The position numbers were made by a program, and so were the translations under genes. A DNA stretch of 64,000 nucleotides from CAYLPJ01 sp964385465 (lineage in GTDB: Bacteria; Planctomycetota; Phycisphaerae; SM23-33). The stretch is taken from contig CAYLPJ010000033.1 in the NCBI GenBank assembly GCA_964385465.1, forward strand, positions 1 through 64,000, in the 5' to 3' direction. Positions 25,169-34,167 of this stretch are shown piece after piece. The notes beneath the pieces were generated by a model. That model had not been told where the DNA came from. It worked only from the letters and a program-made list of their open reading frames with translations, and ran no database searches. Each line of letters starts with the position of its first letter. Positions within the stretch are counted from its first letter, which is position 1.

Positions 25169-28100
25169 ATGACATCTCGCCCCTCCACCGGAGTGTTCGC
25201 ATTCGCGATGGCCTTCGCCGTCCTCGCCGCCGGGGCGCCGCCGCGGGCCCACGCGGCGTCCGCCGAGAAGATCCTCGATGCCACCGGCGTCCGCGGCGGG
25301 CTGGCCGTCCTCGTCGGCTGCAAGGACGGCCGCCTCGCCGCCGACCTCGCCCGGCGGGACGGGTTCCTCGTTCAGGCACTCACCGGGAAGGCTGATCACC
25401 TCGCCGCCGCTCGAAGGCATCTCGCCGCCGCGGGCGTGTATGGCAAGGCGTCGGCCATGCCCCATGCCGGCGACCGCCTGCCCTATGCCGACGGGTTGGT
25501 CAACCTGCTGATCCTCGACGAGGGCGCCTCGGTTCCCGAGTCCGAGGCGCTCCGCGTGCTCGCACCCGGTGGGGCCGCGTACCGCTTGGGCGCCAAGGCC
25601 GCACAGGCCAAAACCGTCAAGCCGCGTCCGTCCGAGATCGACGAATGGACGCACCACCTGCACGGGCCGGGGGGCAACGCGGTCGCCGCGGACCGGAAGG
25701 TCGGCCCGCCGCGGCGGCTCCAATGGACGGCCGGGCCGATGTGGGCCCGCAGCCACGGCTACACCCCGAGCGTCACGGCGATGGTCTCCTCCGGCGGCCG
25801 AGTCTTCGCCATCTGCGACGAGACCCTCGCTTGCATCGACGACACGGTACCCAGCAAGTGGCGGCTGGTCGCGCGGGACGCCTTCAGCGGTGTGCTGCTC
25901 TGGAAGCGCCCGATGGGGCCGTGGGGCTCGGCGGCGTTGAGCGGCACGGCCGACACGGGCCGGGGTGTCACCACCGGGCGGTTCACCATGCCCCAGCACG
26001 CCGCCAAGCGGCTGGTGGCGATGGGGGACGTCGTGTACGTCACCCCCGGTGCCGAGGCGCCCGTGACCGCCCTGGACGCCGCGACCGGCAAGGTCCGCCG
26101 CGTCTACAAGGACACCGAACGGACCGACGAGATCCTCTGCACGGGCAAGCGGCTGGTCCTGGCCGTCAATCCCCCGGCCGAGAAGCGCCCGCCCGTGGTG
26201 GATCGCAAGTCCACCCCGCCGCCCCCGCCGGCGAAGGAGGTCTGCGTGGTCGACGCCGCCTCCGGCGAGGTGCTCTGGCGGCGGGGTGGGTTCGTCGGCG
26301 TTCGGGCCATGCTCGGGCAGGACCCGTTCGGCCGGCTCGAGCTGGCGGCCGGTGACGGCAGGATCGTCGCGCTGACGCATGACGCGATCGAGTGCATGGC
26401 GATGGAGGACGGGAAGACGCTGTGGCGCATCGACCGGCCGAAGCTGCCGGACGACGCGGTGCGGAAGCTCGGATTCGCCGGCGTGTTCGAGTTCCGCCTG
26501 GCGGTGATGGTCTACCACGACGGCGTGGTCCTGCTGGCCCAGCCCCAGCCGAACACGCACCACACCTACCACACCATGCCGGGCACGGTGTACGCCTTTG
26601 ACGCCGAGAGCGGCAAGGCGATGTGGGAGCACGCCTACGGTGGGTGGGGCCACTGCACCCAGCCGGACCTGTTCGTCGTCGGCGACGTGGTGTGGACCCA
26701 CGTGGACGCCGAGACCGAGTACGGCCACTGCTGGGGCGGCGGCTACCGGGCGAAGAACAGTTCGAAGGTGGACTACCGCATCCAGGCCCTGGACCTGCGG
26801 ACCGGCAAGGCGCGGAAGGAACTGGGGACCAGGACGGTCTTCGACGTCGGCCATCACCACCGCTGCTACCGCAACCGGATCACCGAGCGGTTCCTGCTGG
26901 CGTCGCGGCGGGGCGTGGAGTTCGTGGACCTTGCCACCGGGGAGAACACGCAGAACCACTGGGTCCGCAGCGGCTGCCTGTTGGGCAACCTGCCGTGCAA
27001 CGGCCTGCTGTATGTCACGCCGCACCCCTGCGGGTGCTACCTGAACGCCAAGCTCACGGGCTTCAACGCCTTGGCGCCGGCGGCGGCGAGCGAGGCGCCG
27101 CGGACGCCGGACGACAAGCGGCTGACGAAGGGCCCCGCCTATGAGAAGGTCGAGTTGCCGGGGCAGGCCGACGCGACCGCGAAAGACGCCTGGCCGACCT
27201 ATCGCCACGACGGGCGCCGCACGGCGGCGACCGACGCCGACGTCTCCGCCGAGCTGGCGGTCGCGTGGCAGGCCGATGTCGGCGGCAGCGCGACTGCCGT
27301 GACCGTCGCCAACGGTCGGATTCTCTGCGCGGCCGCCGACGAGCACACCGTCTGCGCCTTCGACGCTGCCGGCAAGAGGCGGTGGTGCTACACCGCCGAC
27401 GCCCGCGTGGACTCCCCGCCGACGATCCACGGCCCGGTGGCGGTCTTCGGCTCGGCCGACGGGTGCGTCACGTGCCTGCGGATCGAGGACGGGGAGATGG
27501 TCTGGCAGTTTGACGCCGCGCCGCGGCGGGAGTTCATCGTCTCCTACGGCCGGCTCGAATCCCGCTGGCCCGTGCACGGCAGCGTGCTCGTCCGCGAGGG
27601 CAAGTGCTGGTTCGCGGCCGGGCGGTCGTCGTACATCGACGGCGGGATGCGGCTGTACGCCCTGGACCTGGCCAGCGGCGAGGTCGCTCAGCGCGAGACC
27701 ATCTGCCACGTCGATCCCAAAACGGGCAAGATGGCGGCCGAGACGAACGCCCACGGCATGGCCGGGGCGCTGAATGACATTGCCGCCACGGACGGCCGGG
27801 CCGTGTTCCTCCGCGGAGAGAAGGTTGCCGGTGGCAAGGGCCGGGGCGGCCCGCGGGTGTACATGACCGGGGGCTACCTGGATTCCAACTGGTTCAACCG
27901 CACGTACTGGCGGGCGGGGCAGCAGGCCCAGACGTCCGGGCCGATGGCGCTGGGGGAGGAGGTCGCCTACGGCATGGAGGTCTTCGGCTCCCGAAGCCGG
28001 GACTCGGTCTTCAAGCCCGGCGCCGGCAACTACCGCCTCCGGTGCATGCCCCTTGCGATCGACCGCAAGGGCAAGGCCAAGGCGAAGCGCCGTCGGCGCC

Positions 28101-28429
28101 GCGGCCCGGTCTGCGTGTGGGAGAAGAAGGTCCCCGCTCGCGCCGTGGCCGTCATCCGCGCCGGGGACGTGGTTTTCGCCGCCGGCTCGCCCGACGTCGT
28201 CGATCCCGACGACCCCCACGCCGCCTGGGAAGGACGCAAGGGAGGCCTGCTTATGGCTTTCGCGGCCGAGGATGGCGAGAAGCTCGGCGAGCTGAAGCTC
28301 CCCGCCCCGGCGACCTGGGACGGGGTGGCGGCCGCCGGCGGTCGGCTTTATGTCGCGATGACCAACGGCAAGATCGCCTGCCTTGCCCCCGCCGACGCCG
28401 TCGCCGCGGTCAAGAGCTCGCGCCGCTGA
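25169..28429 (+). CDS. Secreted PQQ-like beta-propeller protein with methyltransferase-like domain (paralogue 1)
   Basis: 1,086 aa; signal peptide ending near residue 30 (PPRAHA-AS). Residues about 33-140 look like a class I methyltransferase fold that has lost part of its SAM motif (VLVGCKDGRLAADL, ending LRVLAPGGAAY). The join carries EIDEWTHHLHGPGGNAV. Two PQQ-like propeller regions follow, with blades such as ALDAATGKVRR, VVDAASGEVLWRRG and AFDAESGKAMWEH. The second half begins DAWPTYRHDGRR. The role is probably extracytoplasmic scaffold, sensor or quinoprotein-like; no quinoprotein dehydrogenase active site is evident. It ends nine bases from a convergent sulfatase gene. Confidence 0.88.
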   Translation: MTSRPSTGVFAFAMAFAVLAAGAPPRAHAASAEKILDATGVRGGLAVLVGCKDGRLAADLARRDGFLVQALTGKADHLAAARRHLAAAGVYGKASAMPHAGDRLPYADGLVNLLILDEGASVPESEALRVLAPGGAAYRLGAKAAQAKTVKPRPSEIDEWTHHLHGPGGNAVAADRKVGPPRRLQWTAGPMWARSHGYTPSVTAMVSSGGRVFAICDETLACIDDTVPSKWRLVARDAFSGVLLWKRPMGPWGSAALSGTADTGRGVTTGRFTMPQHAAKRLVAMGDVVYVTPGAEAPVTALDAATGKVRRVYKDTERTDEILCTGKRLVLAVNPPAEKRPPVVDRKSTPPPPPAKEVCVVDAASGEVLWRRGGFVGVRAMLGQDPFGRLELAAGDGRIVALTHDAIECMAMEDGKTLWRIDRPKLPDDAVRKLGFAGVFEFRLAVMVYHDGVVLLAQPQPNTHHTYHTMPGTVYAFDAESGKAMWEHAYGGWGHCTQPDLFVVGDVVWTHVDAETEYGHCWGGGYRAKNSSKVDYRIQALDLRTGKARKELGTRTVFDVGHHHRCYRNRITERFLLASRRGVEFVDLATGENTQNHWVRSGCLLGNLPCNGLLYVTPHPCGCYLNAKLTGFNALAPAAASEAPRTPDDKRLTKGPAYEKVELPGQADATAKDAWPTYRHDGRRTAATDADVSAELAVAWQADVGGSATAVTVANGRILCAAADEHTVCAFDAAGKRRWCYTADARVDSPPTIHGPVAVFGSADGCVTCLRIEDGEMVWQFDAAPRREFIVSYGRLESRWPVHGSVLVREGKCWFAAGRSSYIDGGMRLYALDLASGEVAQRETICHVDPKTGKMAAETNAHGMAGALNDIAATDGRAVFLRGEKVAGGKGRGGPRVYMTGGYLDSNWFNRTYWRAGQQAQTSGPMALGEEVAYGMEVFGSRSRDSVFKPGAGNYRLRCMPLAIDRKGKAKAKRRRRRGPVCVWEKKVPARAVAVIRAGDVVFAAGSPDVVDPDDPHAAWEGRKGGLLMAFAAEDGEKLGELKLPAPATWDGVAAAGGRLYVAMTNGKIACLAPADAVAAVKSSRR

Positions 28430-28438
28430 GCCGCCGCG

Positions 28439-30073
28439 CTATCGCCGGTTGCGAAGGGCTTCCAGCAGCGCGTCCCGGTCCATCACGCCGCATCGGGCCG
28501 CCCAGGCTTCGTACGCCCCGACCATGGCGGCCACGCGTTCGGGCTGCTCGGCCGCGAGGTCGTGCAGCTCCGTGCGGTCGCGGTCGATGTCGTACAGCTC
28601 CCACGGCCCGCGGTGCCCCGGTTGGGGCCGCGCCGAGGCGCTCGGGCGGCCGGTGAAATTGCGGACGAGCTTCCACCTGCCCTCGCGCACGGCGGCGTTG
28701 CCCTCGTGCTCCCAGAACATCTGCCGCTCGATCGGCGTGTCGTCCTCCAGGATGGGCAGGATGCTCGCGCCTTCCGGCGGGGGCACGTCGAGGCCCTCGC
28801 GCCGGGCGGGGTAGTCGGCTCCGCAGAGTTCCAGCAGCGTGGGCATAACGTCCGGCAGATACGCCGGCTGGTGCCGCAACTGCCCCCCGCCGCCGAGCCC
28901 GGCCGGCCAGTGGGCGATCAGCGGCGTGGCGATGCCCCCCTCGTGGACCCAGTGCTTGTAGAAGCGGAACGGCGTGTTGGAGAGGTTCGCCCATGGCACG
29001 CCGTAGCTGGTGTACGTATCTTCCCCGCCGGGTGTGATTTCCGGGACGTTGCCGAAGCGCACCTCCCGGCCGTCGCGGGTGCGTTCGCGGGCGACGTGCT
29101 GTTTCAGCCAGCCGCAGCCGGCGGGATGGATCTCCTCGGCGCAGCCGCCGTTGTCCGCCAGGAAGACCACCAGCGTGTTGTCCAGTTGGCCGGTCTCTTC
29201 CAGTGCGGCCAGGATCCGCCCGATGCCCTGGTCCATGCAGTCGATCTGGGCGGCGTAGACCTCCATTCGCCGGGCCTGCCACTGCTTGTGCTCGGCGTCC
29301 GCCCATGGCGGCTGGCCCGGGTCGCGGGGGCTCAGCTCCCAGGCCGGGTCGAGCAGGCCCATGTCGGTCATCCTCCGCATCCGCTGCCGGCGGAGGGTGT
29401 CCCAGCCGGCGTCAAAGCGCCCGGCGTAGCGGGCGATGTCCTCGTCCTTCGCGTGCAGCGGCCAGTGGGGGGCGGTGTAGGCGGTGTAGAGGAAGAACGG
29501 CTCGTCGCGGTGGGCGGCGGCGTGGTCCCGGAGGAAGGCGACGGCGTTGTCGCTGATGGCGTCGGTGTAGTAGAAGCCGTCGCGCCGGGCCTCCCGCTCG
29601 ATGTTCTCGTTGTCCCGGACCAGCGTGTTGGGGTCGAAGTAGCTCCCCGCCCCGATGATCGTGCCGTAGAACCGCTCGAACCCGCGCTGCCGCGGCCAGG
29701 CGTGGTTGGCGGTGTGCACGTCGCACACCACATGCCACTTGCCGCTCATGTACGTCCGGTACCCTCCGGCCCCCAGGACCTCCGCCAGCGTGACGGTGTT
29801 CTGCGCCAGCGTGCCCTCGTAGCCGTCCGGCCCGTCGGTGTCGGCCATGAGGCCCACGCCGGCCTGGTGGGGGTGCAGGCCCGTCAGCAGCGACGCCCGC
29901 GACGGACAGCAGCGGGCGGTGTTGTAGAACTGCGTCATCCGCATCCCGCCGGCGGCAAGGCGATCGAGGTTCGGCGTGCGCACCTCCCCGCCGTAGCAGC
30001 CGATGTCCGAGTAGCCCATGTCGTCGTTGAGGATCAGCAGCACGTTGGGGCGTCGGCGCCGTTCGGTTGTCAC
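28439..30073 (-). CDS. Arylsulfatase-type sulfatase
   Basis: 544 aa. The active-site motif CCPSR (55-59) makes Cys55 the likely formylglycine; SLLTGLHPHQAG follows. Metal ligands: D17-D18 (NDDMGYSD) and ADNGG. The substrate-pocket motif SGKWH is present. There is no signal peptide: the protein starts MTTERRRRPNVLLILNDD, so it may be cytoplasmic or misassigned at the N-terminus, although the usual LLILNDDMGYSD start of the fold is right at the front. Length is typical for arylsulfatase A relatives. Convergent with paralogue 1 of the propeller family. Confidence 0.92.
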   Translation of the reverse strand: MTTERRRRPNVLLILNDDMGYSDIGCYGGEVRTPNLDRLAAGGMRMTQFYNTARCCPSRASLLTGLHPHQAGVGLMADTDGPDGYEGTLAQNTVTLAEVLGAGGYRTYMSGKWHVVCDVHTANHAWPRQRGFERFYGTIIGAGSYFDPNTLVRDNENIEREARRDGFYYTDAISDNAVAFLRDHAAAHRDEPFFLYTAYTAPHWPLHAKDEDIARYAGRFDAGWDTLRRQRMRRMTDMGLLDPAWELSPRDPGQPPWADAEHKQWQARRMEVYAAQIDCMDQGIGRILAALEETGQLDNTLVVFLADNGGCAEEIHPAGCGWLKQHVARERTRDGREVRFGNVPEITPGGEDTYTSYGVPWANLSNTPFRFYKHWVHEGGIATPLIAHWPAGLGGGGQLRHQPAYLPDVMPTLLELCGADYPARREGLDVPPPEGASILPILEDDTPIERQMFWEHEGNAAVREGRWKLVRNFTGRPSASARPQPGHRGPWELYDIDRDRTELHDLAAEQPERVAAMVGAYEAWAARCGVMDRDALLEALRNRR

Positions 30074-30486
30074 CTGGGGGTCCCTTTCCGCTCGTGATCC
30101 GGCCGGTTCATTCTGCCGCCTACTCTACCAGGGGCCGCGCCGGATGCACGCGCTTCGCGCCGGCCCCCGGGCCGTCAGCAACGCCACGCGATCGCGCCCT
30201 CCTGGCCGCGCCGCAGTGCGGGCAGGCCAGCCGACGCCGGCGGTCGCGTCGGAGGTTGACTGGGATGAGATCGCAGGTCATGCTGGCCTTGTCAACGACA
30301 TAGCCGGGCAAGCGAAACGGCTTCCGGATTCCGTGCACGTACATGGCGAGGCTTCCCGCTCCTTCGATATCTGTGGTAAGCCATTGGACAAGCGATAGTT
30401 GGGCTGCCTTTTGGAGAGGGACTCCTCCGTAGGACTGAAGAGGAGCGCTTCCATCGGTTCCAGAACGATCAGGCAAGGAGGAATGC
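30074..30486. other. Intergenic stretch between divergent sulfatase and propeller genes
   Basis: Apart from the possible transposase relic, only the ribosome-binding site AAGGAGGAATGC just before ATG 30487 stands out. The ORF continuing left from 30761 on the minus strand overlaps the propeller gene and is a shadow there. Confidence 0.45.
30120..30344 (-). pseudogene. Possible N-terminal relic of an ISL3-like transposase
   Basis: A minus-strand frame of 74 codons from ATG 30344 contains IPVNLRRDRRRRLACPHCGA, like the N-terminal zinc-binding region of ISL3-type transposases. It then degenerates and stops. No terminal inverted repeats or catalytic DDE region are seen nearby, so at most this is a fragment. 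Confidence 0.35.
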
Positions 30487-33400
30487 ATGAGCAGGCATGA
30501 CGAGACGGTGTCCAGGACGACGACGGACATCACCTGTAGAGGCAGGATTCTGCATGTATTCCTGGCGCTTCTGATACCGGTGTCCGCAGCTTCCGCAGGT
30601 GAGGTACTTCCTGAGCTTGCTGAACGGAGTGAGTTGAACGGCGGCCTGCTTCTGCTGCCGCGTTTTGCGGAATCTAGGGAGGTCCTCGAACTTGCCGAGA
30701 AGACTCCGTTCATCGTTGTGGCCTGCTCACCGGAAGAAACGCCGGTGGCTTCCTTGCGCAAGGAAGCTGCAGCGCGCGGTCTGCTTGCCAGTCGGATCTA
30801 CGTCGAACAACTGCCGGATTGTTCCAGTCCGTTGGCCGAGAACTCGGCTTCCCTGCTCCTGGTCGATGACCTGGTCGAGTCCGATCTGACCCCGGCCCGG
30901 CACAAAGCCTGGTTCGGGGCGATCTCGCCGCGGCGGGGCGTGGCGATCGTGGGCAATCGAAAGGCAGAAGAGTTGGACAGCAGGAAGCTTCTGGACTGGG
31001 CTTCCGCGAAGGGGGCCCAGGTCGAATCTCTTTCCGTGCCGGGATCGACCTTCGTGCTCATCCGTAAGCCCGCCCCGAAGGGCAGCGATGTATGGACGCA
31101 CAGATTTCACGATCCTTCCAATCAGCGTACCTCCCGCGATACAACCCTGAAAGCCCCGTTCGGCCCGGCCTGGTACGCTTTGCCCACCAACCTCGGCTAC
31201 CGGGGCGACATCATTGTGAGCCATGGAGGACGGGCGTACTACATATGGGCCAATCGGCTCTTCTATCACTCTGTCTCTCTGATCTGCTTCGATATCCACA
31301 ACGGCGTGAAGCTCTGGGAACAGCCCTTCAAGTGGGACAAACCCCGGGACAGGAACCGGGCGGGCTACTATGCGGGGCGTTCCTGCATGGTCGCTTTGCG
31401 TGACAGTCTGCTCCTGGTCGACGAGGACCGCTTGGTGATTCTCGATGGCGAGAGTGGACGCGAGCTACGCTCGATCGAGGGACCGAAACCAGGTGGACAG
31501 ATCAAGTGGCTCGGAGTCGAGGGGGACCTTGTGGCAGTGCTGGCCGGCGATCCAGACCGCTACAAGGTCAATACCCTCCAACAGATCGCGACCAATCCCT
31601 TCGGCACGGAACTCGCCGTCTACCGGCTCTCGGATGGTGCGCTCCAATGGAACCGGAGCGAACCCGGTCGGGTGGACGAACGTGAGCTCGCGATCTTCGA
31701 CTCCAAACTCTACGCACACACGCGGGGCAAGTGGATGGCCTGCAGCGATCTCGCCACAGGCGAAGTGCTCTGGCGGAACCGTGACCCGGCCTTGCTGGAG
31801 AAACTGGGCGAGGAACTGACCGGCGACTTCATGTCCATCTCGTACCGGATCCTGGTCGCCACACCCGAGGTCCTCTATTTCGCCGCGGCTATCCGGGCCA
31901 ACCGGGTGATCATGGACAGGACGAACGGCAAGCTGCTGTGGACGGAGAGAGTCGGCAAGACGCGTCTGTCGTTGAACGATATCATCCTTGGAAACGCACT
32001 GGTCAAGATTACGGATCAGTGGACGAAACGCACGGTCGACCTGAAGACCAAGAAGCCCCTTGATCCCATCGAGGTCCCCCGAAACGGCTGCGGCCCACCC
32101 CTGGCCACCACCCATCTCATCATCAGCCAATTCGGACGGGTCACCACCTGGAGCGGTGAAACCCTGCGCCGTCCGGATCTGAAGGCCCCGTGCGATCTCG
32201 GCGTTGTGATCGCGGATGGGGTCGCCTTCAGCCCGCCTTCCGCCTGTCGATGCAACGTCGAGATCCACGGCTACCGCGCCTTCACCTCGCTGCCCCCGAG
32301 GCCCGCGGAGGATTCGCTGCCCCAGCTCTGCACCGGCCCGGCGGCAAAGGAGCCGCTTGCCCCTTCGGCTCCACAAGCCGAATGGCATTGCTGGCGAGGA
32401 GACAACCGGCACTCGGGATGCTTGTCGGTGAAGCTGCCTTCCTCGGCTCCCGAGCTCAAATGGCATTGGAAACCCGTGCGCCCCAACCCGGTTCCCAAGC
32501 TGTCGAGCAAGTATGGCGCTCCCCATATAGATGTCCCCTCACACCTGCCCACCCAGGCGGTCAGCGCGGGGGGGGCTGCCTACTTCGGCGATAGCCAGGG
32601 CGTGCTCAGAGCCATTTCGCTGAAAGATGGCCGGGAGCTCTGGAATCTGCCTGTTGGCTTCAAAGTCATCGCCCCGCCGGCCCTGGCGCGGGGCCGGGTG
32701 GTGGTCGGGGCACTCGACGGGCAGGTTGTCTGCCTGGACGCCAAGAGCGGCAGGCTGGCATGGCGATACCGAGTGCCGCGGCGAAGGCGGCGCATCCTCT
32801 GGTACGGTCATCTGGCCGATACCCAACCCCTGATCGGCGGCGCCCTCATTGACGGGGACACGGTCTACGCATCCGCCGGATTCAGCACGGTAGATTCGAT
32901 CCGGGTCGTGGCTCTGGACCTTGGCAGCGGCAAGCCGAAGTGGACCAAGGACATGCCCCACGATGACCCGGCAGGCGGAACGCTGGGGTCACTGGGAGCG
33001 ATGACGGTGGCCGCCGGCCAACTCTTCATCCGCTCGGGAGGGCAGGTTCCGGCTTCCTTTGATCTCGAATCCGGCGAACTGACGGCCGTTCCAGGTGCGA
33101 GCCGGGCCGCGCCGAGCCGCCATGGCAAGGACATCGCCGCAGTTGCCGAAGGCTGGGTCCTCTATGGGGGCAGGCGCGTCTTTTCCGATTTCAACCGTTG
33201 GAAGCGGGAGAATCGCGGTCTGACCTACTCGCTCTGCCGGACGGATCGTGACATCGAGGGCAAGCCAGACCTGACGGTCCTCGGCGCGGAGCTGTCCATG
33301 ACATCGGCCCTGATGCCGGTGTTCGACGAGGAACTGTTCATCACCTTTTCCGAGTATCCGGCGCGCCATGCGGAACCTGCCATCAAGGCCTGGCAGCGCA

Positions 33401-33789
33401 CGGCCTTTCTCGAAGCGGCCGCCGCGGCCCCCAAACCGGAAGGGGGCACGTGGGAGAGGCTGAAGAACTCGAATGCCCCATTCGTATTCGGCCGCCTTAC
33501 CCCGGGCAAAGGAGACCTCGCCGGAAGTGAACTCTGGACCGGGAAGGACCATCTGGCCTACGCCGCGGCCCTCGGCTCGGACGCCCTGATCGTCGTTCAT
33601 CCAAAGGTCGGTGAGAGCAGGCTGGGCGAGATCTGGCAGATCTCGGCCCTCGAACGCGCCGATGGCACGGTTCGCTGGACCATGCCCCTGCCCGGACGGC
33701 CGGTCTGGGACGGTCCGAGTCTCGCCTCGGACGGCTCGATCCTCATCGCCCTGTGGGATGGCAGCATGCTGTGTTTCAGAGGAGGATGA
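30487..33789 (+). CDS. PQQ-like beta-propeller protein with degenerate Rossmann-like domain (paralogue 2)
   Basis: 1,100 aa. Signal peptide: a long n-region, then ILHVFLALLIPVSAASAG (about 19-36). Residues about 40-195 follow the methyltransferase-like outline of paralogue 1 but with the SAM motif lost (LLLLPRFAESREV). The junction is SDVWTHRFHDPSNQRT. Propeller blades follow, e.g. CFDIHNGVKLWEQ, ILDGESGRELRS, MDRTNGKLLWTERV and CLDAKSGRLAWRYRV. The second half starts AEWHCWRGDNRHSG. Codon use is somewhat less GC-rich than in paralogues 1, 3 and 4, suggesting a separate history. The substrate is unknown. Confidence 0.87.
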   Translation: MSRHDETVSRTTTDITCRGRILHVFLALLIPVSAASAGEVLPELAERSELNGGLLLLPRFAESREVLELAEKTPFIVVACSPEETPVASLRKEAAARGLLASRIYVEQLPDCSSPLAENSASLLLVDDLVESDLTPARHKAWFGAISPRRGVAIVGNRKAEELDSRKLLDWASAKGAQVESLSVPGSTFVLIRKPAPKGSDVWTHRFHDPSNQRTSRDTTLKAPFGPAWYALPTNLGYRGDIIVSHGGRAYYIWANRLFYHSVSLICFDIHNGVKLWEQPFKWDKPRDRNRAGYYAGRSCMVALRDSLLLVDEDRLVILDGESGRELRSIEGPKPGGQIKWLGVEGDLVAVLAGDPDRYKVNTLQQIATNPFGTELAVYRLSDGALQWNRSEPGRVDERELAIFDSKLYAHTRGKWMACSDLATGEVLWRNRDPALLEKLGEELTGDFMSISYRILVATPEVLYFAAAIRANRVIMDRTNGKLLWTERVGKTRLSLNDIILGNALVKITDQWTKRTVDLKTKKPLDPIEVPRNGCGPPLATTHLIISQFGRVTTWSGETLRRPDLKAPCDLGVVIADGVAFSPPSACRCNVEIHGYRAFTSLPPRPAEDSLPQLCTGPAAKEPLAPSAPQAEWHCWRGDNRHSGCLSVKLPSSAPELKWHWKPVRPNPVPKLSSKYGAPHIDVPSHLPTQAVSAGGAAYFGDSQGVLRAISLKDGRELWNLPVGFKVIAPPALARGRVVVGALDGQVVCLDAKSGRLAWRYRVPRRRRRILWYGHLADTQPLIGGALIDGDTVYASAGFSTVDSIRVVALDLGSGKPKWTKDMPHDDPAGGTLGSLGAMTVAAGQLFIRSGGQVPASFDLESGELTAVPGASRAAPSRHGKDIAAVAEGWVLYGGRRVFSDFNRWKRENRGLTYSLCRTDRDIEGKPDLTVLGAELSMTSALMPVFDEELFITFSEYPARHAEPAIKAWQRTAFLEAAAAAPKPEGGTWERLKNSNAPFVFGRLTPGKGDLAGSELWTGKDHLAYAAALGSDALIVVHPKVGESRLGEIWQISALERADGTVRWTMPLPGRPVWDGPSLASDGSILIALWDGSMLCFRGG

Positions 33790-34167
33790 ATGGAAACACA
33801 GGGACCATGCCCAGAGAGGTCGATACATTCGCAGGGCATTGAGTCTGGCAGCAGCATGCGGTGAATCGACCTGCCGTAGATGGCGATCGATCACGGCGTT
33901 GCCTTCCCCGGGCACTGGGGGATCGCGATCAGCCCGCGCGACGGTCCTTCGCTATACGTCGGCGCCATCGACGACAGCAGGCACAGATGGGGCGGCCGGG
34001 CGAAAGGAAGCTCTCGCCGGGGCGGCACGTCCGGCGTAGAATCTCGCCGGAGATTTCCTCCGCGGCGCGGTGGGCGATGTGCCCATCTACGGCGTTTCGC
34101 TGATCCCCGGCCCGTCCGGGCGAAAGGCGCCGCCGACGGCGCCCGACCCGAACCTGAGGACCTGGCC
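33790..34167. other. Gene-free stretch before third sulfatase
   Basis: Open frames continue across it, but I recognise no domain. The sequence has a GGCGGCACGTCCGGCG-rich part and GAGGA ten bases before ATG 34168. It may hold the promoter of the sulfatase; nothing distinct is seen. Confidence 0.4.

Noticed and set aside
21285..28219. Very long minus-strand open frames (21285-25379 and 24983-28219)
   Set aside because: Antisense shadows of the DUF1501, PPC and propeller genes; low-complexity composition and no recognisable domain or start signal.
33880..34167. N-terminal extension of the third sulfatase
   Set aside because: The extension has no signal peptide or fold; the sulfatase start MPPMNVLVITSDQQRWD with upstream GAGGA fits the family.
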